A stretch of DNA of 64,000 bases from Paraburkholderia sp. ZP32-5 (GCF_021390495.1 NZ_JAJEJP010000001.1:62001-126000), one strand, 5' to 3'. Shown: positions 16,892 through 26,109, numbered from the stretch's first letter. Translations and numbers: made by a program. The notes: generated by a model from the sequence alone, not told the origin.

Positions 16892-18912
16892 GCAAGCGCA
16901 TCCACAAATCCAACGGCGTGTCCCTTGTCCAGCATTTCGATCCACCCACCGGCTATGTAGGTGCCTTTGGCTGGCTTTGCGGATATTCAGCCGACGCCGA
17001 TTTTCTGGACATGGCGGCCGAGCGATTCACTGGACAAGCCCGGGCACAGCGAGCACATGCCGGGCGGATTGCACTCGCGGTGATGCTCGATCCAGGCAAT
17101 CCGCTGATAGCGCCGATCGATGCGCCCGGCGTGGCAAGCCTGTCGATGTACGAAGCCAAGCAGAAGACGTTCGAGTTGCTGCACGCAAAGGTGGCGCTGC
17201 TGGGATTTCGTGATCCACATGACCCGGCGCGCTGGGTCGTGCGTCTGCTCGTCTCGACCGGCAACTGGACCCGGGAGACGCTCGAAGAGACTCTCGATCT
17301 GGTGTGGCGCGTCGATGTGGCCAGCGACGCGCTTGAAGCGCCAGACGCACAGACGCAACTGAGTTGCAGTGATATCCACGCAGCGCACGACCTTCTTGTG
17401 TATCTGGCAGATTACTTCGACCAGCGCTTGCTCACCCTGAGCGGCGGAGACTACCCGAGCGATACAAACCAATGGCGAAACCAGTTGGACCGTTGGCTGG
17501 ATCGAATTGCCGAATGCAAACGGGGGCACCCGCGCTTCTTCGACAACCGTAACCATTCTCTGCTTGCACAGTTGGCGAAGTGCATCGAGCGTGCAGGGAT
17601 CACCGCGGCCTGCCACTATCTCGCGATGGGCTCGGGCTTCTACGAAACGGCAAAAAGCGAGAGCGCGGTTCCCAAGGTGCTGCGCAGGATCGTCGAGACG
17701 TTGAAGGAAAAAGGGCGATTGACCAGACAGTGCGAGATCGACGTGTTCGTCAATCCGCTTGGCTGTCAGGCGGTCGCGCAATCGGTGAACGAGCTGGCTG
17801 CCGAAGGCTTCGTCGTGCGGCCGGCGCACCCGCCCGCGATGCTGTTTCCGGACGGCGATGCCCGCAAGCTGCACGCGAAATTTCTGTTCGCCGCGAACAA
17901 GCGGGAAGGCTTCAACAATTGCACCAGCGCCTGGATCTATCTCGGCTCCGGCAACCTGACCGGACCGGGGTTCGACACCAAGGCGGCCTTGGGTCGCGGC
18001 AATCTCGAAGCGGGAGTCGTGTTCGCTCCCGAGGGCCTGTGCTGGTATCAGAAGGCCGGTGTCGCGCCTGCCCAGGTCGTCACGAACCTGTTGCCGATGC
18101 AATGGAGTGCCCAATACGACAGCGACACCGGGTTGACGGCCGGGGGCGATATGCCGGTACGCCCGCAGGTGTCGATTGCGTCGCCCGTCGCATGGGTGAC
18201 GTGGATCGAACCGGTCGCTGCAACGCGATCTAATGGCCGCCTCAGTCTACCCGAGCCGCTGTCGACCACCAGTGGGTTCGCGGTGTTAGATGAGGCTGGC
18301 CAATCATGCGTCATGCTCGATGGCGATTTCCTGTGGCGAGGCGAGCGTCCGCGTCAGGTGAAAGTCCGCTGGACCGGAGAAACGGGTGCAAGGCACGAAA
18401 CCTTGCTGCCCGTGCTGGACGAATTCGGACGGGTCGCCGCGACGGGACTGTCATCGCTCGATCTCGACGAGGTGGCGTGGCAACTCGCGCAATTTCCATC
18501 TACGCCAGACGATGAGGGCGTTGACCGGGAAGGCATACCCGACGATCCAGTTACCGGCGATCAGCAGCCGCTACCGAGGTCTGCGCCGATGCGCGGAGAT
18601 TACGCGATCCGGCAGATGATGGAATTGGTCGAGAACGTCGCGGCGCGACAGACCGCGGTGGTCGAAGCCGACTGGTTCGTGTGGTGTAACCGTCTGGAGC
18701 AGACGCTGATACGCGCGAGTAACAGTGTCGGCGTGGAGACCTTTATCGAGCTGGAAATCAATCCATTGAGTCCGCTGCGCGCTGTGCCGTTTCGTCCGGC
18801 ATTCGCGGAGCTCGACAACTCAGAGGCGGGCGAGCGGTATCTCGAAGCGCTGCGGCGCATTGCGAGTGCCTGGCGGGTAGATGGCCTGAAAGGTCTCGAG
18901 GTGACACGATGA
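16888..18912 (+). CDS. Phospholipase-D-fold protein with two HKD-like motifs (putative nuclease)
   Basis: A 674-residue protein with two copies of the HKD half-site. The first is LHAKVALLGF with His 99, followed by LLVSTGNWT. The second is LHAKFLFAA with His 329, followed by IYLGSGNLTGPGF. The pattern H-x-K...(G/T)(S/G)xN is that of the PLD superfamily, in which two half-sites form one active site cleaving phosphodiesters. With a SNF2-type helicase as its partner, DNA cleavage is the most likely activity. The C-terminal 250 residues are beta-rich and end in a helical segment. It starts at GTG 16888, overlapping the previous stop, and its own stop overlaps the helicase ATG. Confidence 0.8.
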   Translation: MSKRIHKSNGVSLVQHFDPPTGYVGAFGWLCGYSADADFLDMAAERFTGQARAQRAHAGRIALAVMLDPGNPLIAPIDAPGVASLSMYEAKQKTFELLHAKVALLGFRDPHDPARWVVRLLVSTGNWTRETLEETLDLVWRVDVASDALEAPDAQTQLSCSDIHAAHDLLVYLADYFDQRLLTLSGGDYPSDTNQWRNQLDRWLDRIAECKRGHPRFFDNRNHSLLAQLAKCIERAGITAACHYLAMGSGFYETAKSESAVPKVLRRIVETLKEKGRLTRQCEIDVFVNPLGCQAVAQSVNELAAEGFVVRPAHPPAMLFPDGDARKLHAKFLFAANKREGFNNCTSAWIYLGSGNLTGPGFDTKAALGRGNLEAGVVFAPEGLCWYQKAGVAPAQVVTNLLPMQWSAQYDSDTGLTAGGDMPVRPQVSIASPVAWVTWIEPVAATRSNGRLSLPEPLSTTSGFAVLDEAGQSCVMLDGDFLWRGERPRQVKVRWTGETGARHETLLPVLDEFGRVAATGLSSLDLDEVAWQLAQFPSTPDDEGVDREGIPDDPVTGDQQPLPRSAPMRGDYAIRQMMELVENVAARQTAVVEADWFVWCNRLEQTLIRASNSVGVETFIELEINPLSPLRAVPFRPAFAELDNSEAGERYLEALRRIASAWRVDGLKGLEVTR

Positions 18913-21743
18913 ATCAGCGTTTTGAAGGTTGGGCTGCTGTCGGCGAGCGTTTGTGTGATGTCGCCAATAAACCGCAGGAAGTGGGTGCAACGCAGCTGAA
19001 CGATGGTCAACGGGCGAGCCTACGCGCGCTCGCGAAGCGGTTGCCGCGCAATGGGGTCGTGATAGCCGATGAGGTCGGCATGGGCAAGACCCGGATCGCT
19101 ACCGAGCTGACGCGCTGCGTTACCGAATGCGGTGGTCGAGTGGCGATTCTGGTGCCGCCCGGGCTCGGTTTTCAATGGCAAGCCGAATTGCGCGCGAGCG
19201 GCGCGTTCGCGCCACCGCTGCTGCGTAGCGTCTGGCAATACCTCGAAGCGTGGAGCGATGGCGATCACCGGCAGGCGAAGCACGCCAAACCTGCAGTGCA
19301 GGTCGAGGCGGTCGACGGTGCGCCGGTTTCGTGGTTCGATCAACCGGTAGTCATGCTGTCGCATGCGTTCACTAACTGGAAGCTTGGTGCGAAGAGCGCG
19401 CCGTGGCGATGGGCGCTCCTGCCGGAAATCTATGCTGCGTGGCGCAAGGACACGACCAACCGCGTGCCGCGCGGATATTTCGACGACGACAACCGCGACA
19501 AGCTCGGTGACGAGTGGGTCCAACGAGCGGCGCAAAGCATCGTGCAGATGGCTGGCGCGCTTCCCTTGGACAGCCCTGCACGGGTGCAGCTCGACGAACT
19601 GGTGAAGCGCACTCCGTGGCCCGGCGCGCTCGATGCGGGCGCATATGGCAGCGGCGAGGCACTGCGCATCTGTCTCGAACAGGCGGTTGGTTTGGGGCTG
19701 GGCATGTTCGATCTGGTTATCGTCGACGAAGCCCACAAGAGCCGTGGCAGCGACAGCGGCTTGACGCGGTTGCTCGAGCATGTCGTGCTGACGCATCACT
19801 CAGGTCGCAGACTGGCAATGACCGCTACACCGGTCGAACTCGATATCTCGCAATGGGAGCAGATCCTGACGCGGATTGGCGCGGACGCGGCGCTCGTGAA
19901 AGGAGTGATTGCCGACTACGCGCGTGCTGTCGAGCGCATCCGACAGTGCGTGAGCAATACCGACGCCCGCGTGTCGTACGCGGTGGCCGCGCAGCGATTC
20001 GAAACCGCGTTGTCGCAGTGGTTGCTGCGGCGCGACAAGCGTGAGGATCAACTAGTGCAGAAGTTTGCGCGGGCGACCGGCGAATCCATGCATGCGTATC
20101 GTCAAGCAGAAGACATTCTGATCGAGACCACGGATCTCCCCATGCGCTGGCGGCGCGCGGTGTGCGCCGCGGAGGCGTTGTCGCTGGTGACCCTCGGTGC
20201 CACCGAGATGGAAGCGAAGCGATTGCGTTTGACGCTCGGCAACGGTCACGGAATCGCGACGCTGCTCGACGAGGGGCTGCGCGATCAGGACGACGATCGC
20301 AAGCAGAACACGATTGACGCGGTTGCGAGTGCTGACGAAGTCGCCGCCGGTATCGTCGCTGCAGAAAAAGAGCCCGATACCGATCCGAAGCGCCGCGCGC
20401 GTACCGAATGGTGGATGAGCGTGATGCGCAACGCACTCGATCGCAGTGACCGGGATCTGTTCGAGCATCCTGCAGTCGTCGCGGCGGTTCATGCGATTGA
20501 GCAGTCGACCCGCGCTGGCGAGAAGGTGCTGGTGTTCGGCCGTTTCACAGTGCCGCTGCAGAAGCTGGTGGAGCTGCTCAATGCGCGGCAGATGCTTCTC
20601 TGCATCGAGCAGGAACAGCCTTGGCCGCAATCGAAGGTGCCCGACGGTGGCTGGGAGGCCGTCGAGGCTGCGCATCGGCAACTGTATCCGTCGAGCGTGC
20701 TCGATCGTGAGTCGTTGAATCGCGCGCTGGACGCCCAGTACAGCAAACTGGAGAGCCGTCGCGAGGTGTTTCGCCAACGGCTGATCGAACGGATCGAAGC
20801 CGGTTTCAAGGAGGAAGGGTCGGCGCCAAGGTTGATGCGTCTGTTTGACGCCTTCCGTCAGTCTGCTGATGCGTGGACTGTAGCTGGCACCTTGGGCAAA
20901 CCTGGCCCGTTGGCAATCGTCGCAAGGGCACTTCAGGAGTTGCTGTCACCAGAGGCCGCGCCATTGGACTTCGCACGCGCTTTCATTGAACTGATCGATG
21001 CCACCAGTGACCGCGATGCGGGCTCGAGTGATGCCGGCGTCGACAGCGAAGGGCCTGCCGACGATCTTGATGCCGGCGACGGCCTCGCCGCTGCCGCGCA
21101 ATGGCAGATTCTCGAAAAGCGCCTAACGGATGAATACAGTCGCCCTGAAGGCGGTTTTGCGCGACTGATGTACGGAAAGACAGAACCCGATACCCGGCGT
21201 CTTTTGCAGCTCGCGTTCAATCGTGCAAACAGCTATCCGCGTGTGCTCGTCGCACAATCACTAGTGGGTCGTGAAGGTCTGAATCTGCACAAGGCATGCC
21301 GCACCGTCGTGCTGCTTCATCCGGAGTGGAATCCAGGCGTGGTCGAGCAGCAGATCGGCCGCGTCGACCGGCTCGGCAGTCTATGGGAACAGCAACTACA
21401 GCAGGCGATTCTCGATGGGGTGTCGGGCAAGACGTTTCCACGTATTCGCGTGCGCCCGGTTGTATTTCGTGGCACCTACGACGAAAAAAATTGGGAAGTG
21501 CTGCGCACGCGTTGGGACGACTTGCGCGCGCAATTGCACGGTGTCGTGATCTCGCCGCACATCGCGGCAGATTATCCTGATCTCGCGGAAGTAATCGAGG
21601 ATATTAACCGCGGTGCGCCGAACTTTTCGCCACTCGCGGCAGAGCAGGGTGGTGATGTGGATGGTGCTACAGAGCCTGAAGCACGGCGAGACCGGCGTCC
21701 TGATCACGATGACTCGCCGGAAACGGAGATGATTGGGCAATAA
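18909..21743 (+). CDS. SNF2/HepA-like superfamily 2 helicase
   Basis: A 944-residue helicase/translocase. Motif I is DEVGMGKT at residues 54-61, motif Ia LVPPGLGFQWQAEL, motif II DEAH at 273-276, motif III MTATP near 304. The C-terminal half has motif V GREGLNLHKA and motif VI QQIGRVDRLGS (about 787-825). A long insertion separates the two RecA lobes (about 390-650). The set matches DEAD/SNF2-like proteins of the RapA/HepA branch and DISARM-type helicases, which translocate on double-stranded DNA. The ATG overlaps the PLD-gene stop (ATGA), so the three genes form one coupled operon. Such a translocase paired with an HKD nuclease suggests a DNA-targeting defence system. Confidence 0.85.
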   Translation: MNQRFEGWAAVGERLCDVANKPQEVGATQLNDGQRASLRALAKRLPRNGVVIADEVGMGKTRIATELTRCVTECGGRVAILVPPGLGFQWQAELRASGAFAPPLLRSVWQYLEAWSDGDHRQAKHAKPAVQVEAVDGAPVSWFDQPVVMLSHAFTNWKLGAKSAPWRWALLPEIYAAWRKDTTNRVPRGYFDDDNRDKLGDEWVQRAAQSIVQMAGALPLDSPARVQLDELVKRTPWPGALDAGAYGSGEALRICLEQAVGLGLGMFDLVIVDEAHKSRGSDSGLTRLLEHVVLTHHSGRRLAMTATPVELDISQWEQILTRIGADAALVKGVIADYARAVERIRQCVSNTDARVSYAVAAQRFETALSQWLLRRDKREDQLVQKFARATGESMHAYRQAEDILIETTDLPMRWRRAVCAAEALSLVTLGATEMEAKRLRLTLGNGHGIATLLDEGLRDQDDDRKQNTIDAVASADEVAAGIVAAEKEPDTDPKRRARTEWWMSVMRNALDRSDRDLFEHPAVVAAVHAIEQSTRAGEKVLVFGRFTVPLQKLVELLNARQMLLCIEQEQPWPQSKVPDGGWEAVEAAHRQLYPSSVLDRESLNRALDAQYSKLESRREVFRQRLIERIEAGFKEEGSAPRLMRLFDAFRQSADAWTVAGTLGKPGPLAIVARALQELLSPEAAPLDFARAFIELIDATSDRDAGSSDAGVDSEGPADDLDAGDGLAAAAQWQILEKRLTDEYSRPEGGFARLMYGKTEPDTRRLLQLAFNRANSYPRVLVAQSLVGREGLNLHKACRTVVLLHPEWNPGVVEQQIGRVDRLGSLWEQQLQQAILDGVSGKTFPRIRVRPVVFRGTYDEKNWEVLRTRWDDLRAQLHGVVISPHIAADYPDLAEVIEDINRGAPNFSPLAAEQGGDVDGATEPEARRDRRPDHDDSPETEMIGQ

Positions 21744-22160
21744 ATGCGCGCGCGTCATCGGGTTTCGCAGACGCTCCGGCTACGTCGCAGCGCCGAGGTA
21801 CGGGACATTGCTGACGGCTACTCGCGTTTCTTGTTCGGTTCGAGCTTTAACACTGGGCACAACGCGCGGGCCATGGCGAGTACGCAAAACCCAACACGTT
21901 CAATTACAGGTGTAACTTCGGCTCACAGCGAAGGGCCACGAACGTTCATCGGAGCGCGTTAGCGGTGGCGTCCAAGAGGCTCAGTTGACGGAATTGAAGC
22001 TCCGCACTACACTCGCCTCTCCCTAATCGAGGAAGCAAGCAACGACTCCGCACCGAAACAACGGTTCGGACGATTAGGTTCGGAATCTGCGCTTCGGCGC
22101 GGAGGGCTAGCAAAAGCCCGCCTGGATTACCTAGGCCTTCGGATCGATAGCTTCGGTTAA

Positions 22161-22206
22161 GGACTTTTGACAATGACTGCCACCTTGCAGTCATTGTCAA
22201 AAGTCC
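22161..22206. repeat. Perfect 20-bp inverted repeat with 6-base loop
   Basis: Arms 22161-22180 and 22187-22206 are exactly complementary across 20 bases, separated by CACCTT. No T-run follows on either strand, so it is not a standard terminator. It lies 72 bases before the OGG-like gene. It could be a recombination or binding site, or an RNA hairpin in that gene's leader. Confidence 0.85.
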
Positions 22207-22278
22207 TGTCCGATGCGTCGACCGAAGGGCATGGGGCCCAGCGAAAGGCCATCGGATATTTCATCGCAGGAGAAAACG

Positions 22279-23076
22279 ATGGCTTCCTTTCACTTCAACA
22301 CTCAACAGCCCAATCAATCGACCTTCCGCGAAGACCTTGTCGCGTGGCTTTGCACGCTCAAAGCGCCGAGGGAATGGATTGGATTGACCGCAATTACTTG
22401 GGCTCGAACTTTCTCTCCTGAATTGGCCGTCTTGTTCGCCGCGGCCGGATACGGGGAGCTTAGTCAGCATCTCAACCGACACAAGCTGATGGCGTTTTGC
22501 ATGCGCTCTGACGTTCCGCTTGAATTTCGAGTAGCGGCCGTTATGGCTTGGGGACGCTCAAATGCGCGGAACCCCCAAAACAACCGGAATCTGTGGGCCT
22601 CCATCGAAAATATTACGCCGCTGCTCAAGCTCCTTCCCGAACTCACTCGCAAACAGGCGTTCGCCGAATTCCAACGACTCGTTGCTTCCGGAGTTCTTCG
22701 AGGCATGCGGGCTTCATTCTTCACCAAGCTAATGTTCTTCTTCGGCTGCCCAAACGCCTACATTCTTGATCAATGGATGGGAAAGGCTATGTTGGCACTG
22801 CGGACCGCGAACTGGCATCCGACAATGGATGGCGGGCTGGCGTTTGTCGGAGGGGACGCCAATTGCGTTCGCTTGGGATATGGAGGCACCAGCATCGCGC
22901 TTAACATGTCAGGGGACGATTATGAATCGTATTGCTTGAGCGTCGAGGCATTGATTAAGCCCTTGGGACGCATCGACGGTGCAGATGTCGAATGTTGGCT
23001 GTTTTCTGATTCGAGGTCTGAATGGCGGTCGTTCCTCAAGCGACTTGACTGGAAGCTCAAGGCAAAACAGCAGTAA
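22279..23076 (+). CDS. OGG-fold (8-oxoguanine-glycosylase-like) protein
   Basis: A 265-residue cytoplasmic protein. It has no signal sequence. The central region (FAEFQRLVASGVLRGMRASFFTKLMFFFGCPNAYILDQWMGKAM) resembles the helical part of OGG-like glycosylase-fold proteins, with a hairpin-like turn and a conserved LDQW segment in place of a catalytic loop. Residues 60-120 are also helical. Start ATG 22279 follows a good ribosome-binding site (GCAGGAGAAAACG); the frame is open upstream to 22213 without one. Proteins of this type are often seen in defence islands, with undetermined roles. The assignment is from memory of the family and is moderate. Confidence 0.5.
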   Translation: MASFHFNTQQPNQSTFREDLVAWLCTLKAPREWIGLTAITWARTFSPELAVLFAAAGYGELSQHLNRHKLMAFCMRSDVPLEFRVAAVMAWGRSNARNPQNNRNLWASIENITPLLKLLPELTRKQAFAEFQRLVASGVLRGMRASFFTKLMFFFGCPNAYILDQWMGKAMLALRTANWHPTMDGGLAFVGGDANCVRLGYGGTSIALNMSGDDYESYCLSVEALIKPLGRIDGADVECWLFSDSRSEWRSFLKRLDWKLKAKQQ

Positions 23077-23285
23077 GGCATTCTTCTCTTTGGGAAAACA
23101 ACAGAAGGGTCTGGGGAGATGACTCACGCGTACGTCATGGAATTCACCGTCCTCGATTACCTTGCGTTCGCCGCGTCCGATACTGCCACTTTTATCACTA
23201 CGCGCTTTCGAGGTTGACCGCATCGGGTCGAGCTAGGTTGGTCGCACGCGTACCTTCGGATTGCATCGTTAGGCTGCCGCGTAGG

Positions 23286-24107
23286 CTATCCGGTGCCAAT
23301 CACTCTATCAATCTGCCGCAGCACATCGAGCGCACCGCCGTGCAGACCGATGGCGCGCTCGCGCGACACCTTCGAGTCGTCGGGATTGATGCGGATAAAG
23401 AGCCCACCGCTGCGCTCGCCAAAGCGGCGTACTGTCGGAATGGTCCTCCCCGCGCCGATTTCGATGATCACAAGTTTGTCGACATCCTGAGTCCACGCAC
23501 GAGCCTGCTCCACGGCGCACTCATACTGCCGACCGAGCCAGTTACCATCGTCAAACATGAGAATATTCGGCCGCGCCAGTCCGCCGCAGGTCGGGCAGCG
23601 CGGTAGCGGGTTGCGCAATCGCGTTGTGGCGTCGTCAACTTCGGGGCTGAAACCATGCGTGCTCCATGTCCTGCCGGTGCAGGTGCCAAGGCATTGCATG
23701 GTATGGATCGAGCCGTGACATTCCGCGACGCGCGACGGAGGGAAACCCGCTTTTTGGAATGCTCCGTCCACATTGCTGGTGTACACAAAGGCACCCGCGG
23801 GACAGATTTTTTCCCATTTCCGCAGAATCTGGAATCCTTCGTGCGGCACGGTCGATCGGTACATCGCGAGCCTGTGACCGTAGAAGCCCCACGCACGCAG
23901 TGGATCGCTGTAAAAGGTATGTGGACTAGCAGCTTCCGCGAAGGAGAGCCCTTCTGCTCGCAGCGCCGGGTAGGCATTCCAGAACCCCTCTTTGCCTCGA
24001 AAATCCGGCAAGCCAGAATCAACACCCATTCCGGCTCCCGCAGTAATAAGCAAACCTTCGGCGTTACCTATCCAGTCTGCCGCCAGTTCTGTTGGCGATA
24101 GTGCCAT
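23286..24107 (-). CDS. Sirtuin (Sir2-family NAD-dependent deacylase)
   Basis: A 273-residue protein with all sirtuin landmarks. These are the NAD-binding GAGMGVDSGLPDFRG (residues 24-38), TSNVD (110-114, the TQNxD equivalent), the catalytic His 131 in ECHGS, and two Cys pairs for structural zinc (C139/C143 and C171/C174). The C-terminal part has the second NAD-contact region (IEIGAGRTIPTVRR). It most probably removes acyl groups from protein lysines using NAD+. An NADase role in defence is possible given the island, but nothing in the sequence distinguishes this. It is leftward and convergent with the OGG-like gene. Confidence 0.85.
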   Translation of the reverse strand: MALSPTELAADWIGNAEGLLITAGAGMGVDSGLPDFRGKEGFWNAYPALRAEGLSFAEAASPHTFYSDPLRAWGFYGHRLAMYRSTVPHEGFQILRKWEKICPAGAFVYTSNVDGAFQKAGFPPSRVAECHGSIHTMQCLGTCTGRTWSTHGFSPEVDDATTRLRNPLPRCPTCGGLARPNILMFDDGNWLGRQYECAVEQARAWTQDVDKLVIIEIGAGRTIPTVRRFGERSGGLFIRINPDDSKVSRERAIGLHGGALDVLRQIDRVIGTG

Positions 24108-24199
24108 GAGATGCTCCTGCTTGACCAGACCGTGGCCACGGGCCGCAGCTACGAAATCTCCAGGATTTGAACCTCAGTTCGACATGAATGTGATCCGGT

Positions 24200-24599
24200 T
24201 CATGCCACCCAATTGACGAGAATGCTGGTACCACTGACGGCACCAAGATACAGACCGACCAGGACCAGTTGCAGACCGATGCTCGAGCAAATCCTGATCC
24301 AAAGCATCTCTGAAATTCCCCCATTTGTGACGATGACGTTGGGCTCGGCAATCCGCCGGACAGCATTGCCGATCCACACGCCAAGGCGTCCGAGAACCAC
24401 GCCCCCGAGCCAGATAAAGAGAAACGTGGATGCATACGAAATGCGAATGCTGGGGCATGTAAATGCCTGCGGCGAGGAAAGCCACGAACAGCGCAAGAAT
24501 AGTCCAAAGCATCGCGCCAATACGGTTCTTTTTCGTCGGTGAATGCGTTCGGCCGTCAGTTGCGATTGGAGTGCCGGTCTGGTTCTCGACACGGCTCAT
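24200..24599 (-). pseudogene. Small membrane protein gene split by a frameshift
   Basis: From ATG 24599 the frame encodes MSRVENQTGTPIATDGR, a basic stretch and a membrane helix (MLWTILALFVAFLAAGIYM). Near 24455 the coding phase changes and continues as SYASTFLFIWLGGVVLGRL, then LVLVGLYLGAVSGTSILVNW to a stop at 24200. Together they make a credible protein of about 130 residues with three membrane segments, so a single indel has probably broken the gene. No family is recognised. The change could also be a sequencing error. Confidence 0.5.
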
Positions 24600-24688
24600 T
24601 TCTACACCCGTTGACAAACGCACTAGTTGATGTCGACTTGCTGGCGGATCGTTTCCTGGCCTGACCATGCAACTCGTTGACCAGGCCG

Positions 24689-24712
24689 TTAAAAAGCGAG
24701 ACCGTCGATTCG
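24689..24712 (-). terminator. Possible terminator of the glycosyltransferase gene
   Basis: On the minus strand a 6-bp stem (AAGCGA/TCGCTT) with a nine-base loop runs into TTTTTA, about 35 bases past the glycosyltransferase stop. It is short but well placed. Confidence 0.4.
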
Positions 24713-24746
24713 CTTGCCCAAGTGTTTTGGGCTTGGGTGTTGTACT

Positions 24747-25649
24747 TCAAATTTGAGCGCGCCCTTGTTGCAAATGCCGACTAAGGCATTCAACGACGAT
24801 GTTGCCGAACATGGTCTCGTTCGGCACCTTCCGCGACAGCTTGAACAATAGCGGCGTGGATTGCTGGACGACCCGAAAAGCTATGTCGCGGCTGACGAAT
24901 TCCGTCATCAGGGAAAAGAATTCCGCAAGGTAGTGCGGTGATTCACCACCCAGCAGAGCCTTCAGATATTTTCGCTTGACCAGTAGATCAAGTTCACGCT
25001 CCAGCTGCAATTTCTGAACATCGACCGTACCGCGCTGACGGTAGCGGGTAAGCGGCTCCGGCAGATTGGCGTAGCGCTTTCCCAGTAACGCTCCACGGCA
25101 CCACAGATCGTAGTCTTCGGCGACGGCGAGACGCGTATCGTAAGTGCCAATGTCCCTGAAAAAGCTATTGCGAAACATTGCGCTGCCGTTGGACAGGGAG
25201 CAAATTTGAACCAGAGCCGTCTTGATGGACGCATCATCTTCGGGCTTGATCGATGTACGAACCTTGTTGCCGGGCTGCCCGTAGAAAAGCTCCATGCCGG
25301 TGCCCAGTACATCCACGTCCGGATTGGCTTCCAGAAATGCAAACTGCTTTTCCAGACGGGTGGGCATGGCAATGTCGTCCGCATCGATACGCGCGATGTA
25401 GGCGCTCTCAATGACACGCAACCCGAAGTTGGCCGCGCCGGCAACCCCGAGATGAGCATCGGGGGACAATATTCTGATATTCAGCCGTGCCTGAAAACTA
25501 CGGGCAATGTCCACGGTGCGATCCGTGGAGGCGTCGTCGACCAGGACCACGTCGAAGTCCCTGAAGGTCTGTCTCACGAGACTCTCCAGCGTTTCAGCCA
25601 GAGTCTGTTCCGCATTGCGAGCCGGAATCAATACAGTGGCCGCTTTCAT
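24747..25649 (-). CDS. Family 2 glycosyltransferase
   Basis: A 300-residue GT-A fold transferase. The N-terminus ATVLIPARNAEQTLAETLESL, then VVLVDDASTDRT (residues about 34-45) and ARIDADDIAMPTR (about 86-98, the DxD-type metal/nucleotide-sugar site) are diagnostic. AEDYDLWCR near 176 supplies the usual acidic catalytic region. It has no membrane anchor except a mildly hydrophobic C-terminus. It would add a sugar to a surface polysaccharide or glycan; the substrate cannot be predicted. It stands alone, without other polysaccharide genes, and may be backbone or transferred cargo. ATG 25649 follows GGAGTGAAACT. Confidence 0.85.
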   Translation of the reverse strand: MKAATVLIPARNAEQTLAETLESLVRQTFRDFDVVLVDDASTDRTVDIARSFQARLNIRILSPDAHLGVAGAANFGLRVIESAYIARIDADDIAMPTRLEKQFAFLEANPDVDVLGTGMELFYGQPGNKVRTSIKPEDDASIKTALVQICSLSNGSAMFRNSFFRDIGTYDTRLAVAEDYDLWCRGALLGKRYANLPEPLTRYRQRGTVDVQKLQLERELDLLVKRKYLKALLGGESPHYLAEFFSLMTEFVSRDIAFRVVQQSTPLLFKLSRKVPNETMFGNIVVECLSRHLQQGRAQI

Positions 25650-26078
25650 AGTTTCACTCCGGGCACACCATCACATGTGGGATTTCCTGAGCGCTTCGAT
25701 TGACGCTGCGGATCACGATCAATGATCAAGTGCGTAAATTCCCTAACACCGTTTATCGGCGAAACACGCTTAGCTCAAACGGAGCGCTGCGCCCTAAGAA
25801 AAAACTGAACCGCTTTTCCGACCCAACGATGCTGGTATCTAACCGTGTCGGTAGCCTTGCATGCGGAAGTCATAGCCCATCCGAGATGGCCACGCTGCCG
25901 ACGCGGTTCGGCGGATGAAACGTCATCTGTTACCCCGCATATGAGGCGCCCCAAAGCCAGAAGCGCTTTATCTGTCGCGACTCATGCCGTTGGGGTGGAT
26001 GATCCTTTCAAGCAGGCCGACACGGCGTCGGTTTTTCTTCCAGTCGATCACTGGTCCGGATCTCGCGAATAATTGTAG
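25650..26078. other. Non-coding stretch
   Basis: There is no supported gene. Short open frames lack starts and domains. It contains the promoter of the glycosyltransferase at its left edge and leads up to the palindrome at 26079. Confidence 0.4.
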
Positions 26079-26109
26079 TGTAAACACTTCAACATTTGAA
26101 GTGTTTACA
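26079..26109. promoter_or_regulatory. Perfect 14-bp palindrome, operator-like
   Basis: Arms TGTAAACACTTCAA and TTGAAGTGTTTACA are exact reverse complements, separated by CAT. The right arm resembles TTGAAGTGTATACA in front of the XRE gene at 7933. No regulator gene lies beside it now. It looks like an operator whose gene has been lost, or a distant site of the same XRE protein. Confidence 0.6.

Noticed and set aside
21744..21962. Frame directly after the helicase stop
   Set aside because: Composition is random-like with many Arg and no ribosome-binding site.
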